Source: Mycolicibacterium psychrotolerans (lineage in GTDB: Bacteria > Actinomycetota > Actinomycetes > Mycobacteriales > Mycobacteriaceae). From it: a stretch of DNA of 64,000 nt. Made by a program: the position numbers and the translations under genes. The notes under the pieces are model-generated. The model made no database searches, was not told the origin of the DNA, and saw only the letters and a list, made by a program, of their open reading frames with translations. Where the stretch lies: contig NZ_AP022574.1 of the NCBI RefSeq assembly GCF_010729305.1, forward strand, positions 4,216,001 through 4,280,000, given 5' to 3'. Below, one piece after another: positions 35,940 to 43,599 of the stretch (position 1 is its first letter; each line of letters begins with the position of its first letter).

Positions 35940-36893
35940 TCACCCGGCCCCGGGGTAGTCCCCTGCGCTTCGCGCGGGGTCCCCCAGCTCCAGCCCGTCG
36001 GCGAGCCGGGCCCGGCGCTCGTCGGACAGGTCGGCCACCCACTGCGGCTGCATCATGTGCCAGTCCTCGGGATAGGTGGCGATGTTGTCGGCGAAGCGGT
36101 CGGCCAGCGCCTGGGTGATGGCGGTGACGTCGCCCGAGGAGGTGTCGATCTCCGAGTACACCTTGGTCCCCCAGCCGTCACCGTCGAACCAGCAGTGCGC
36201 AGGGAACAGCGCCGCTCCGGTCGCCAGGGCGAGCTTGGCCGGGCCTGCCGGCAACCGTGTCGGCTCACCGAAGAAGTCGACCTGCACCCCGCGGCGGCTC
36301 AGATCGCGATCCGCCATCAGGCACACGATGCCGTTGTCGCCGAGCCAGTCGCACAGCACGTCGAACGGCGGACGCTCGCCGCCCGACGACGGCACCACCG
36401 TGAAGCCCAGGCTCTCGCGGTAGGCCAGGAACCGGTTGTAGAGCGACTCGGGCTTGAGCCGCTCGGCCACCGTCGCGAACGTACCGAAGTTCTGGGCCAG
36501 CCACACCCCGGCCATGTCCCAGTTACCGCTGTGCGGCAGCGCCAGGATGGCGCCGTTGCCCTTCTCCAGCGCCGCGAACGCCATGCCGATGTCGATCACG
36601 TCCAGGCGGCGGCCCAGCTCATCGTGATCCATCGACGGCAACCGGAACGCCTCCCGCCAGTACCGGGCATAGGAGGCCAGCGAGGCCCGCATCAACTCGT
36701 CGGGCACCTCGGCCGGCGTCGTACCGATCACCCGGGCGAGGTTGCGGCGCAGCTGGTCGGGGCCCCCGTCGCGGGCGGCATACCAGGCTCCGGCGGCAAA
36801 CGCGTTGCGCGCCACGATCTCCGGCGCGGCCCTGACCAGACGCCAGCCCGTCGCATAGCCCCAGTCGCTGAGATGCTCGCCGAACGGGATCAT
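35940..36893 (-). CDS. patA: PIM acyltransferase (PatA)
   Basis: 317-residue lipid A acyltransferase-like enzyme that palmitoylates the mannose of PIM1/PIM2. The HX4D catalytic pair is His121 and Asp126 (HSGNWD), and a downstream MADRDLSRRGVQVDFFG matches the family. The ATG at 36893 overlaps the pgsA stop as ATGA, giving a length equal to mycobacterial PatA within a residue or two. Peripheral membrane protein, cytoplasmic face. Confidence 0.94.
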   Translation of the reverse strand: MIPFGEHLSDWGYATGWRLVRAAPEIVARNAFAAGAWYAARDGGPDQLRRNLARVIGTTPAEVPDELMRASLASYARYWREAFRLPSMDHDELGRRLDVIDIGMAFAALEKGNGAILALPHSGNWDMAGVWLAQNFGTFATVAERLKPESLYNRFLAYRESLGFTVVPSSGGERPPFDVLCDWLGDNGIVCLMADRDLSRRGVQVDFFGEPTRLPAGPAKLALATGAALFPAHCWFDGDGWGTKVYSEIDTSSGDVTAITQALADRFADNIATYPEDWHMMQPQWVADLSDERRARLADGLELGDPARSAGDYPGAG

Positions 36894-37561
36894 TGCTCGG
36901 CGGTCCCGGGTTTCTCGACCGGCGCGGCGGGCGGGATCGGCTCCATCGCACCCGTCGACACGCGCACGCTGTGCAGCCGCTGGCCCACGGTCAGCAGGCT
37001 GGTCACCGCGAGCAGCCACATGGCCACGGGCAGTAGCCACGGCATGGGCAGGAACCACAGATTCGACAGACCCGCGCCCACCAGGACGATCACCAGCCGC
37101 TCCGGGCGCTCGATCAACCCACCGTCGCCGGACAGGCCACTGGCCTCGGCCCTCGCCTTGATGTAGGAGATGACCTGCGAGGAGACCAGACAGATCATCG
37201 TCGCGACGACCAGCCCGGTGCTGTGCAACCCGAACGCCGCCCACCACAGCAAGCCGCAGAAGATCGCGCCGTCGCTGATGCGGTCGCAGGTGGCATCGAG
37301 CACCGCGCCGAAGCGGGTGCCGCCGCCGCGCTCACGCGCCATCGCTCCGTCGAGCATGTCGGCGAGGACGAAGACGAACACCGTGAACGCGCCCCACCAC
37401 AGCTGTCCCATCGGGAACAGCGTCAGCGCGCCCAGTACCGATCCCGCGGTGCCCAGGATCGTCACACTGTCGGGCGTCAGGCCCAGCCGCAGCGCACCTT
37501 TGGCCGCGGGACGCGACAGCTTCGCGTACGCCGCGCGGGTCATCAGGTAGAAGTCGCTCAC
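36890..37561 (-). CDS. pgsA: Phosphatidylinositol phosphate synthase
   Basis: CDP-alcohol phosphotransferase (223 residues, six membrane helices) that joins CDP-diacylglycerol and inositol 3-phosphate, the first step to PI and PIMs. The full signature D-x2-D-G-x2-A-R-x8-G-x3-D-x3-D is present in DMLDGAMARERGGGTRFGAV LDATCD. GTG 37561 overlaps the HIT gene stop as GTGA and aligns with the N-terminus of the M. tuberculosis enzyme; ATG 37576 would add five residues. Confidence 0.94.
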   Translation of the reverse strand: MSDFYLMTRAAYAKLSRPAAKGALRLGLTPDSVTILGTAGSVLGALTLFPMGQLWWGAFTVFVFVLADMLDGAMARERGGGTRFGAVLDATCDRISDGAIFCGLLWWAAFGLHSTGLVVATMICLVSSQVISYIKARAEASGLSGDGGLIERPERLVIVLVGAGLSNLWFLPMPWLLPVAMWLLAVTSLLTVGQRLHSVRVSTGAMEPIPPAAPVEKPGTAEQ

Positions 37562-38109
37562 GTCTGCCTGTTCCATTCACGGGCCAGCAACTGGCGGGTG
37601 TCGCGCAACAACTGCGGGATGACCTTGGAGTCCCCGATGACGGTGATGAAGTTGGCGTCGCCACCCCACCGCGGCACGACGTGCATGTGCAGGTGCTCTG
37701 AGAGAGAGCCGCCGGCCGAGGTGCCCAAGTTCAGCCCGACATTGAACCCGTGCGGCCGCGACACCGCCTTCATCACCCGAATGGCCTTCTGCGTGAACGC
37801 CATCAGTTCGGCGCTCTCGGCGTCGGTGAGGTTCTCCAGTTCGGCCACCCGCCGATACGGCACCACCATCAGATGCCCCGGGTTGTACGGATACAGGTTG
37901 AGCACCGCGTACACCAGCTCCCCGCGCGCCACCACCAGACCGTCCTCGTCCGACATGGTCGGGATGTCGGTGAACGGTTCGGACGACGCTGCCGAACCGC
38001 CGGGCTTGACGGCGTCGACGATGTAGGTCATCCGGTGTGGCGTCCACAACCGCTGCAGGTGGTCCGGCTCGCCGACCCCACGGTCTACGATCGTGTCGTC
38101 GGGCTCCAC
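37558..38109 (-). CDS. HIT-family AP4A phosphorylase-like protein
   Basis: 183 residues with the histidine triad HLHMHVV and the upstream NLYPYNPGHLMVVPYR typical of HIT/GalT-like proteins. Its M. tuberculosis counterpart by position, Rv2613c, is described as a diadenosine tetraphosphate phosphorylase. Placement directly after thrS fits, since aminoacyl-tRNA synthetases make AP4A as a side product. GTG start one base after the thrS stop. Confidence 0.88.
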   Translation of the reverse strand: MEPDDTIVDRGVGEPDHLQRLWTPHRMTYIVDAVKPGGSAASSEPFTDIPTMSDEDGLVVARGELVYAVLNLYPYNPGHLMVVPYRRVAELENLTDAESAELMAFTQKAIRVMKAVSRPHGFNVGLNLGTSAGGSLSEHLHMHVVPRWGGDANFITVIGDSKVIPQLLRDTRQLLAREWNRQT

Positions 38110-38110
38110 G

Positions 38111-40174
38111 TCACCCCTCGCCTACCTGGGCGTCAACGGCCACGAGATCGGCTGCCGGCGTGGCGTTTTCGCGCCGTCGCACCCAGTCCACGATCGTCTG
38201 CACCGCCGCGTCGCGCGGAACGCCGTTGATCTGCGTGCGGTCCCCGAACCGGAATGAGACCGCTCCTGCGTCTACATCACGGTCTCCCGCAAGCAGCATG
38301 AACGGCACCTTCTGGTTGGTCTGGTTGACGATCTTCTTCGCCATCCGGTCGTCGCTGGCGTCCACCTCGGCGCGGATGCCGTGCTTGCGCAGCGCAGCCA
38401 CCACGTCCTGCAGGTAGTCGACGTGACCGTCGGCGACGGGGATCCCGACCACCTGGACCGGCGCCAGCCACGCCGGGAACGCGCCCGCGTAATGCTCGGT
38501 CAGGATGCCGAAGAACCGTTCGATCGACCCGAACAGCGCGCGGTGGATCATCACCGGCCGCTGCCTGCTGCCGTCGGCCGCGGTGTATTCGAGGTCGAAG
38601 CGCTCCGGGAAATTGAAGTCCAGCTGGATCGTCGACATCTGCCAGCTGCGGCCCAGCGCATCCCGGGCCTGGACGGAGATCTTCGGACCGTAGAACGCCG
38701 CTCCGCCGGGATCGGGCACCAGCTCCAGACCCGACGCCGCGGCCACTTCGGCCAGCGTGTTGGTGGCCTCGGTCCAGATCTCGTCGGAGCCGACGAACTT
38801 CTTCGGATCCTTGGTCGACAGCTCCAGGTAGAAGTCCTCGAGCCCGTAATCACCGAGCAGTTCCAGGATGAACCGCAGCAGCGAGGTGAGCTCGTCGCGC
38901 ATCTGGTCGCGGGTGCAGAAGATGTGGGCGTCGTCCATCGTCAGACCGCGCACCCGGGTCAGACCGTGCACCACACCCGACTTCTCGTAGCGGTACACCG
39001 CACCGAACTCGAACGCGCGCAACGGAAGTTCGCGGTAGGAGCGCCCGCGGGCCCGGTAGATCAGGCAGTGCATCGGGCAGTTCATCGGCTTGAGGTAGTA
39101 GTCCTGGCCGGGCTTGCGGACCGAACCGTCCTCGTTGAACTCCGCGTCGATGTGCATCGGCGGGAACATGCCGTCGGCGTACCAGTCGAGATGACCGGAG
39201 GTGTGGAACAGCTGCGCCTTGGTGATGTGCGGGGTGTTGACGAACTCGTAGCCCGCCTCGATGTGCTTGCGTCGCGAGTAGTCCTCGAGTTCGCGGCGCA
39301 CGATGCCGCCCTTGGGGTGGAAGACCGGTAGGCCGGAACCGATTTCGTCGGGGAAGCTGAACAGGTCGAGTTCGACACCCAGCTTGCGGTGGTCGCGGCG
39401 CTGCGCCTCCTCGAGGAGTTCGAGGTGGCGGTCGAGCGCCTCCTGCGACTCCCAGGCGGTGCCGTAGATGCGCTGCAGGCTGGCGTTCTCCTGATCGCCG
39501 CGCCAGTACGCCGCCGAGCTGCGGGTCAGCTTGAACGCCGGGATGTACCGCGTGGTCGGAATGTGCGGGCCGCGGCACAGATCGCCCCACTCCCGTTCGC
39601 GGGTGCGGGGATTGAGGTTGTCGTAGGCGGTGAGCTCGTCGCCACCGACCTCCATCACGTCGGGATCGCCGGACTTGTCGTCGATCAGCTCGAGCTTGTA
39701 GGGCTCGCCGGCCAACTCCTCGCGGGCCTGCTCCTTGGAGGCGTACACGCGCCGGGAGAACAGCTGGCCCTCCTTGACGATCTGGCGCATCCGCTTCTCG
39801 AGCGCGTCGAGGTCGTCGGGCGTGAACGGCTCGGCGACGTCGAAGTCGTAGTAGAAGCCGTCGGTGATGGGCGGACCGATGCCGAGCTTCGCGTCGGGAA
39901 ACAGTCCCTGCACCGCCTGCGCGAGCACGTGCGCGGCGGAGTGGCGGATCACGCTGCGGCCGTCCTCGGTGTCGGCCGCGACAGGCTCCACCTCGACGTC
40001 GGCGTCGGGCACCCACGACAGGTCGCGCAACCGTCCGTCGGCGTCGCGGACGACGACGACGGCGTCGGGCGTGCCGCGGGAGGGCAGCCCGGCATCGCGT
40101 ACCGCCTGCCCTGCGGTCGTCCCGGCAGCGACCCGGATCGGGGCTGCTGGGGCGGGGCGGGCGGGCGCGCTCAT
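38111..40174 (-). CDS. thrS: Threonyl-tRNA synthetase
   Basis: 687-residue class II synthetase. Domains: N-terminal TGS-like segment (AAGTTAGQAVRDAG), editing domain with HSAAHVLAQAVQ, catalytic core with the zinc ligand Cys in KPMNCPMHCLIYRARGRSYRELPLR, motif 2 around VRGLTMDDAHIFC, motif 3 in MIHRALFGSIERF, and a C-terminal anticodon-binding domain (PVQVVGIPVADGHVDYLQDV). First gene of a run thrS-HIT-pgsA-patA-pimA-Nudix with tight spacing, so tRNA charging and PI lipid synthesis probably share one transcript. Confidence 0.97.
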   Translation of the reverse strand: MSAPARPAPAAPIRVAAGTTAGQAVRDAGLPSRGTPDAVVVVRDADGRLRDLSWVPDADVEVEPVAADTEDGRSVIRHSAAHVLAQAVQGLFPDAKLGIGPPITDGFYYDFDVAEPFTPDDLDALEKRMRQIVKEGQLFSRRVYASKEQAREELAGEPYKLELIDDKSGDPDVMEVGGDELTAYDNLNPRTREREWGDLCRGPHIPTTRYIPAFKLTRSSAAYWRGDQENASLQRIYGTAWESQEALDRHLELLEEAQRRDHRKLGVELDLFSFPDEIGSGLPVFHPKGGIVRRELEDYSRRKHIEAGYEFVNTPHITKAQLFHTSGHLDWYADGMFPPMHIDAEFNEDGSVRKPGQDYYLKPMNCPMHCLIYRARGRSYRELPLRAFEFGAVYRYEKSGVVHGLTRVRGLTMDDAHIFCTRDQMRDELTSLLRFILELLGDYGLEDFYLELSTKDPKKFVGSDEIWTEATNTLAEVAAASGLELVPDPGGAAFYGPKISVQARDALGRSWQMSTIQLDFNFPERFDLEYTAADGSRQRPVMIHRALFGSIERFFGILTEHYAGAFPAWLAPVQVVGIPVADGHVDYLQDVVAALRKHGIRAEVDASDDRMAKKIVNQTNQKVPFMLLAGDRDVDAGAVSFRFGDRTQINGVPRDAAVQTIVDWVRRRENATPAADLVAVDAQVGEG

Positions 40175-40235
40175 GACGAGTTCTCCAAACGGTCGGGGTG
40201 TTTCAGGCCGGGTCGGGTTCTGACCGCGACCATGC

Positions 40236-40263
40236 TATCGGGGTCGGGCCTCACGACCCGATA
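40236..40263. terminator. Hairpin at the end of the PGPGW-domain gene
   Basis: TATCGGGGTCG (40236-40246) can pair with CGACCCGATA (40254-40263) with one bulged G around a 7-nt loop that includes the stop codon of the upstream minus-strand gene. It may separate that gene from thrS. No T-run follows. Confidence 0.4.
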
Positions 40264-40679
40264 CCAATGGGGCTTTGCAGCCACGGCTGGTCGATGCCGA
40301 CCAGCCCGGCGGCGAAGTTCAGGGCACCGAGCAGCCACAGCGTGCCGACCACGACGGCGACGGTGAACACCACGCCCAGGATCTGCACCCACAGGCCCTG
40401 GCGCTTGAACCAGTCCATCACCTTGTCGTAGCGCTCCCGCACCCAGGCCAGCAGCCGGCGGGCCCAGTCGAACTCGGTGGCGAGGATGCCCAGCCCGACG
40501 AACACGATGGCCCAGCCGGGACCGGGATACGGGATCGCCACGATCCCGACCGCGAAGATCAGCGTGCCCACGACGGCGACACCGACGCGGTAGGCGAGAT
40601 CGGCGGCCGGCCGTTCCCGCAGCCGGTCGCGCCATCGGCCCCACCGGCGGGTGAGCGCGGTGCGGTTGCCGTCGCTCAC
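40251..40679 (-). CDS. TIGR02611-type membrane protein (PGPGW)
   Basis: 142 residues with the actinobacterial signature IPYPGPGWAIVFVGLGILATEFDWA in the first hairpin, then an amphipathic basic helix (RRLLAWVRERYDKVMDWFKRQ) and one more membrane helix. Function is not known. GTG start overlaps the thioesterase stop as GTGA. Confidence 0.85.
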   Translation of the reverse strand: MSDGNRTALTRRWGRWRDRLRERPAADLAYRVGVAVVGTLIFAVGIVAIPYPGPGWAIVFVGLGILATEFDWARRLLAWVRERYDKVMDWFKRQGLWVQILGVVFTVAVVVGTLWLLGALNFAAGLVGIDQPWLQSPIGIGS

Positions 40680-41305
40680 GGCTGTCCCGGCTTGAGCTTG
40701 ACGAACAGCGAATGCGCCTCGGCGAGGACGTGGTCACCGTCGAGCAGGCGTCCCGACACGAAGATCTTCCGGTCGACGATGTCGTCGATGCCCGCCTCGA
40801 CCTGCAGCAGCTGCTCCACCGGCACGACCTTGCGGTAGTCGACGTGCAGGAATGCCGTGCGCTGGGCGCGGCTGCGGCTGAGTTTGAAGGCCGTGAAGCC
40901 GAGCAGTGAGTCGAACAGGTGCGCAATCGTGCCGCCGTGCGCGGCGCCGTTGCGGCCGAGGTGGTAGCGGCGGAACCGGGCGGTGCCGCGCACCCGCTCG
41001 TCGTCGGTGACGTGCAGATCCACCGGCACCTGCAGGATGTTGCCGCGGTTGGGCAGGTCCATCCGCCGTCCGGACGGCGACGACCACTCGTCGGCGTCGT
41101 ACGGCGCCAGCAGTTCGGACGCCTTCTCGATCAGCGCCGCGGCCTCGGTGACCACGTCATCGGGGGCGTCGGCGGCGCGCGCATGGTCCTGCAGGGAGCG
41201 CACCGCTTCGATGAAGCGCCCGTAGTCCGGCCCGCCGCGGGTGGTGGGCCGCGGCGGGTTGAACCCGCCGCCTACGTGGGTGTCGACGGAGTCGTTGGCG
41301 CTCAC
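40676..41305 (-). CDS. PaaI-like hotdog thioesterase
   Basis: 209 residues; a single hotdog domain in the C-terminal two thirds, with GRNGAAHGGTIAHLFDSLLGF as the helix-and-active-site stretch and LHVDYRKVVPVEQLLQVEAGI as the second strand set. Likely hydrolyses an acyl-CoA thioester; substrate unknown. The N-terminal 60 residues are a mycobacterial addition. GTG start. Confidence 0.85.
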   Translation of the reverse strand: MSANDSVDTHVGGGFNPPRPTTRGGPDYGRFIEAVRSLQDHARAADAPDDVVTEAAALIEKASELLAPYDADEWSSPSGRRMDLPNRGNILQVPVDLHVTDDERVRGTARFRRYHLGRNGAAHGGTIAHLFDSLLGFTAFKLSRSRAQRTAFLHVDYRKVVPVEQLLQVEAGIDDIVDRKIFVSGRLLDGDHVLAEAHSLFVKLKPGQP

Positions 41306-41326
41306 CCGCTCACCGTATTGGTTGAC

Positions 41327-42178
41327 TCAGCTCTGAGTTGCCCCGGCGTTGGTCAAGGTGTCGAATTCGGCGTCGCTCAGCTCGATCCGCCCCGCAGCGA
41401 CGTTCTCCTCCAGATGTGCGACCTTCGACGTGCCGGGAATCGGCAGCATCACCGGCGAGCGCTCGAGCAGCCATGCGAGCGCCAGTTGCGACGGTGTCGC
41501 GCCGTGGTCGGCCGCGATGCGCTGCAGCGGGCCGTCAGTGGCGGCCAGCGGGCCCGCCGCCAACGGAAACCACGGGATGAACGCGATGCCCTGGCCCTCG
41601 CAGGCCTCCAGTACCGGCTCGGCGGAGCGCGCCGTCAGGTTGTACATGTTCTGCACCGACACGATCGGGGCGACCGCACGGGCGGCCTCGAGCTGCTCGG
41701 CGCTGACCTCCGACAGCCCGATGTGGCGGATCTTGCCCTCTTGCTGCAGCGCGAGCAGTTCCCCGACCTGGTCTTCGGCGGGGAACTTGTCGTCGATGCG
41801 GTGCAGCTGGAACAGATCGATGGTGTCCACGCCGAGGCGGCGCAGGCTCATCTCGCACTCCTGACGCAGGTAGGCCGGGTACCCGAGCACCGGCCACTGG
41901 TCAGGACCGGTGCGCAGCAGCCCCGCCTTGGTCGCGACCACCACACCGTCGTAGGGGTGCAGCGCCTCGCGGATCAGCTCCTCGGAGATGTAGGGCCCGT
42001 ACGAGTTCGCGGTGTCGATGAAGTCGACGCCGAGCTCCACGGCGCGACGCAGCACCCGCAGACATTCGTCGCGATCGGCCGGCGGCCCCCACACGCCCTT
42101 CCCGGTCAGGCGCATCGCGCCGAAGCCGAGCCGGTTGACGGTCAGATCGTTGCCCAGGGTGAGTGTCGCGGAGGTCAC
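41327..42178 (-). CDS. Aldo/keto reductase
   Basis: 283-residue NADPH-dependent reductase with the catalytic tetrad visible: Asp55 and Tyr60 in FIDTANSYG, Lys84 in VATKAG and His in LFQLHRID. The cofactor loop IPGTSKVAHLEENV is near the C-terminus. Closest in style to the YajO/pyridoxal reductase group of AKRs, but the substrate is unknown. GTG start; divergent from the UPF0548 gene 37 bp away, so both transcripts probably have short leaders or none. Confidence 0.92.
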   Translation of the reverse strand: MTSATLTLGNDLTVNRLGFGAMRLTGKGVWGPPADRDECLRVLRRAVELGVDFIDTANSYGPYISEELIREALHPYDGVVVATKAGLLRTGPDQWPVLGYPAYLRQECEMSLRRLGVDTIDLFQLHRIDDKFPAEDQVGELLALQQEGKIRHIGLSEVSAEQLEAARAVAPIVSVQNMYNLTARSAEPVLEACEGQGIAFIPWFPLAAGPLAATDGPLQRIAADHGATPSQLALAWLLERSPVMLPIPGTSKVAHLEENVAAGRIELSDAEFDTLTNAGATQS

Positions 42179-42215
42179 CGCATCGACGGTACGCGGGCGA
42201 TGCGAAGCTGACGGG

Positions 42216-42713
42216 GTGAAGCTGAGCGACCTGAGCGGCCGGCCGCTGACCTACGCCGAGGTGGGTGCGACGGCCGGCTCCCCGCCGCCCGGCTACCGCT
42301 TTCTGCGCAAGACGTCGGTGATCGGCCGCGGCCGCGCACGATTCGAGCAGGCGGCCGAGGAGGGCATGCGCTTCGGGATGCTGCGCGGAGCCGGGGTCCG
42401 GGTCGAGGCGACGACTCCGACGGCCGAGATCGGCACCGATGTACTCGGCCACCTCGGCCCGGTACCCGCGCCGTGCCGGGTGGTCTACGTCGTCGACGAG
42501 CCCGACCGCCGCGGATTCGCCTACGGCACCCTGGCCGGCCACACGGTGCGCGGTGAGGAGTTGTTTCTCGTGCGCTACGAAGCCGCCACCAGCGAAGTCG
42601 TCGCCGAAGTCGCCGCCTTCTCCCGGCCGGCGACGTGGTGGAGCCGGCTGGGCTCGCCGGTCACCTCGGTGCTGCAACGCCTGATCGCCGCACGCTATCT
42701 GCGGGCCCTCTGA
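42216..42713 (+). CDS. UPF0548/DUF1990-family protein
   Basis: 165 residues, GTG start with no Shine-Dalgarno. The pattern LTYAEVGAT...PPGYRFLRKTSVIGRGRARFEQAAEEGMRFGMLRGAGV and a late RYEAATSEVVAEVAAFSRPATWWSRLGSPV...RYLRAL is typical of DUF1990. Function is unknown; cytoplasmic. Confidence 0.86.
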   Translation: MKLSDLSGRPLTYAEVGATAGSPPPGYRFLRKTSVIGRGRARFEQAAEEGMRFGMLRGAGVRVEATTPTAEIGTDVLGHLGPVPAPCRVVYVVDEPDRRGFAYGTLAGHTVRGEELFLVRYEAATSEVVAEVAAFSRPATWWSRLGSPVTSVLQRLIAARYLRAL

Positions 42714-42796
42714 ACGACCGGTCAGCCGGGGTCACGGAAGCGACATCGCCATGCCCGGGTGATCCACGGTGGTCAGCGGTAGATTGATGTCCCAAA

Positions 42797-43555
42797 TTGA
42801 CGCAAGAAGTAACGCAAGAAGTATGGACGGTGGCGGTGAACGATCAGCCCGACCTGGAGGCGACCCATCTGCGGGTCGCCGAGCTCGTGCAGGGGCTGCA
42901 CAACAGACCTGATACTGACGCCGACACGGTGATCGCCGAACTGGCCGAGAACGCGGCGGTGGAGATTCCGGGCGCGCAGTGCGCGGGCATCACGCTGACG
43001 CGCAATGCCCGCAATATCGAGACCCCGGCAGCGACGTCGCACTGGCCGGTCCTGCTCGACAAGATCCAGCAGCGCTACCGCGAAGGGCCGTGCCTGACAG
43101 CGGCGTGGGAAGAGAAGACGATTCACGTCGCGAATCTGGAGACCGACACCCGGTTTCCGAACTACCGCCGCGACGCGCTGGCGGAAACCCCGATCCGGTC
43201 CATCATGGCGTTCCAGCTGTTCATCGCCGGCGAGACGCTCGGCGCGCTGAACGTCTACTCCGAGCAGCCCGACGTGTTCACCCCCGAGTCGCGAACCATG
43301 GGGCTGATCTTCGCCGCGCATTCGTCGGTCGCGTGGAACTCGGCGAGGCGCGAGGAACAGTTCCAGCGGGCGCTGTCGAGTCGCGACATGATCGGCCAGG
43401 CCAAGGGCATGATCATGGAGCGCTATCACGTGAACGCGGTGCAGGCGTTCGAGGTGCTGCGCAAGCTGTCCCAGGATTCCAACGTGCCGCTGATCCAGGT
43501 GGCCACTGACCTGGTGGCCGGCGCGCAGTCAGAGAACGGTCGACGGAGCGGGTGA
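42797..43555 (+). CDS. GAF-ANTAR RNA-binding antitermination regulator
   Basis: 252 residues: an N-terminal GAF domain (about 30-175) and a C-terminal ANTAR domain (SSRDMIGQAKGMIMERYHVNAVQAFEVLRKLSQDSN), which binds paired hairpins in mRNA to block termination. The ligand of the GAF domain is unknown. The start is uncertain: the longest reading begins at TTG 42797 and includes a 12-bp tandem duplication encoding TQEVTQEV; GTG codons at 42830 and 42836 are alternatives. Convergent with the giant repeat protein, separated by a hairpin. Confidence 0.88.
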   Translation: MTQEVTQEVWTVAVNDQPDLEATHLRVAELVQGLHNRPDTDADTVIAELAENAAVEIPGAQCAGITLTRNARNIETPAATSHWPVLLDKIQQRYREGPCLTAAWEEKTIHVANLETDTRFPNYRRDALAETPIRSIMAFQLFIAGETLGALNVYSEQPDVFTPESRTMGLIFAAHSSVAWNSARREEQFQRALSSRDMIGQAKGMIMERYHVNAVQAFEVLRKLSQDSNVPLIQVATDLVAGAQSENGRRSG

Positions 43556-43559
43556 GCGA

Positions 43560-43583
43560 CCTGGCTGAGCACTCTCAGCCAGG
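43560..43583. terminator. Bidirectional hairpin terminator
   Basis: CCTGGCTGAG-CACT-CTCAGCCAGG has a perfect 10-bp stem and 4-nt loop, between the convergent GAF-ANTAR and repeat-protein genes. Confidence 0.75.
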
Positions 43584-43599
43584 CCGGCACCCGCGATGA

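Noticed and set aside
40175..40250. T-box or other riboswitch before thrS
   Set aside because: Only 76 bp lie between the genes and no T-box motif is visible.
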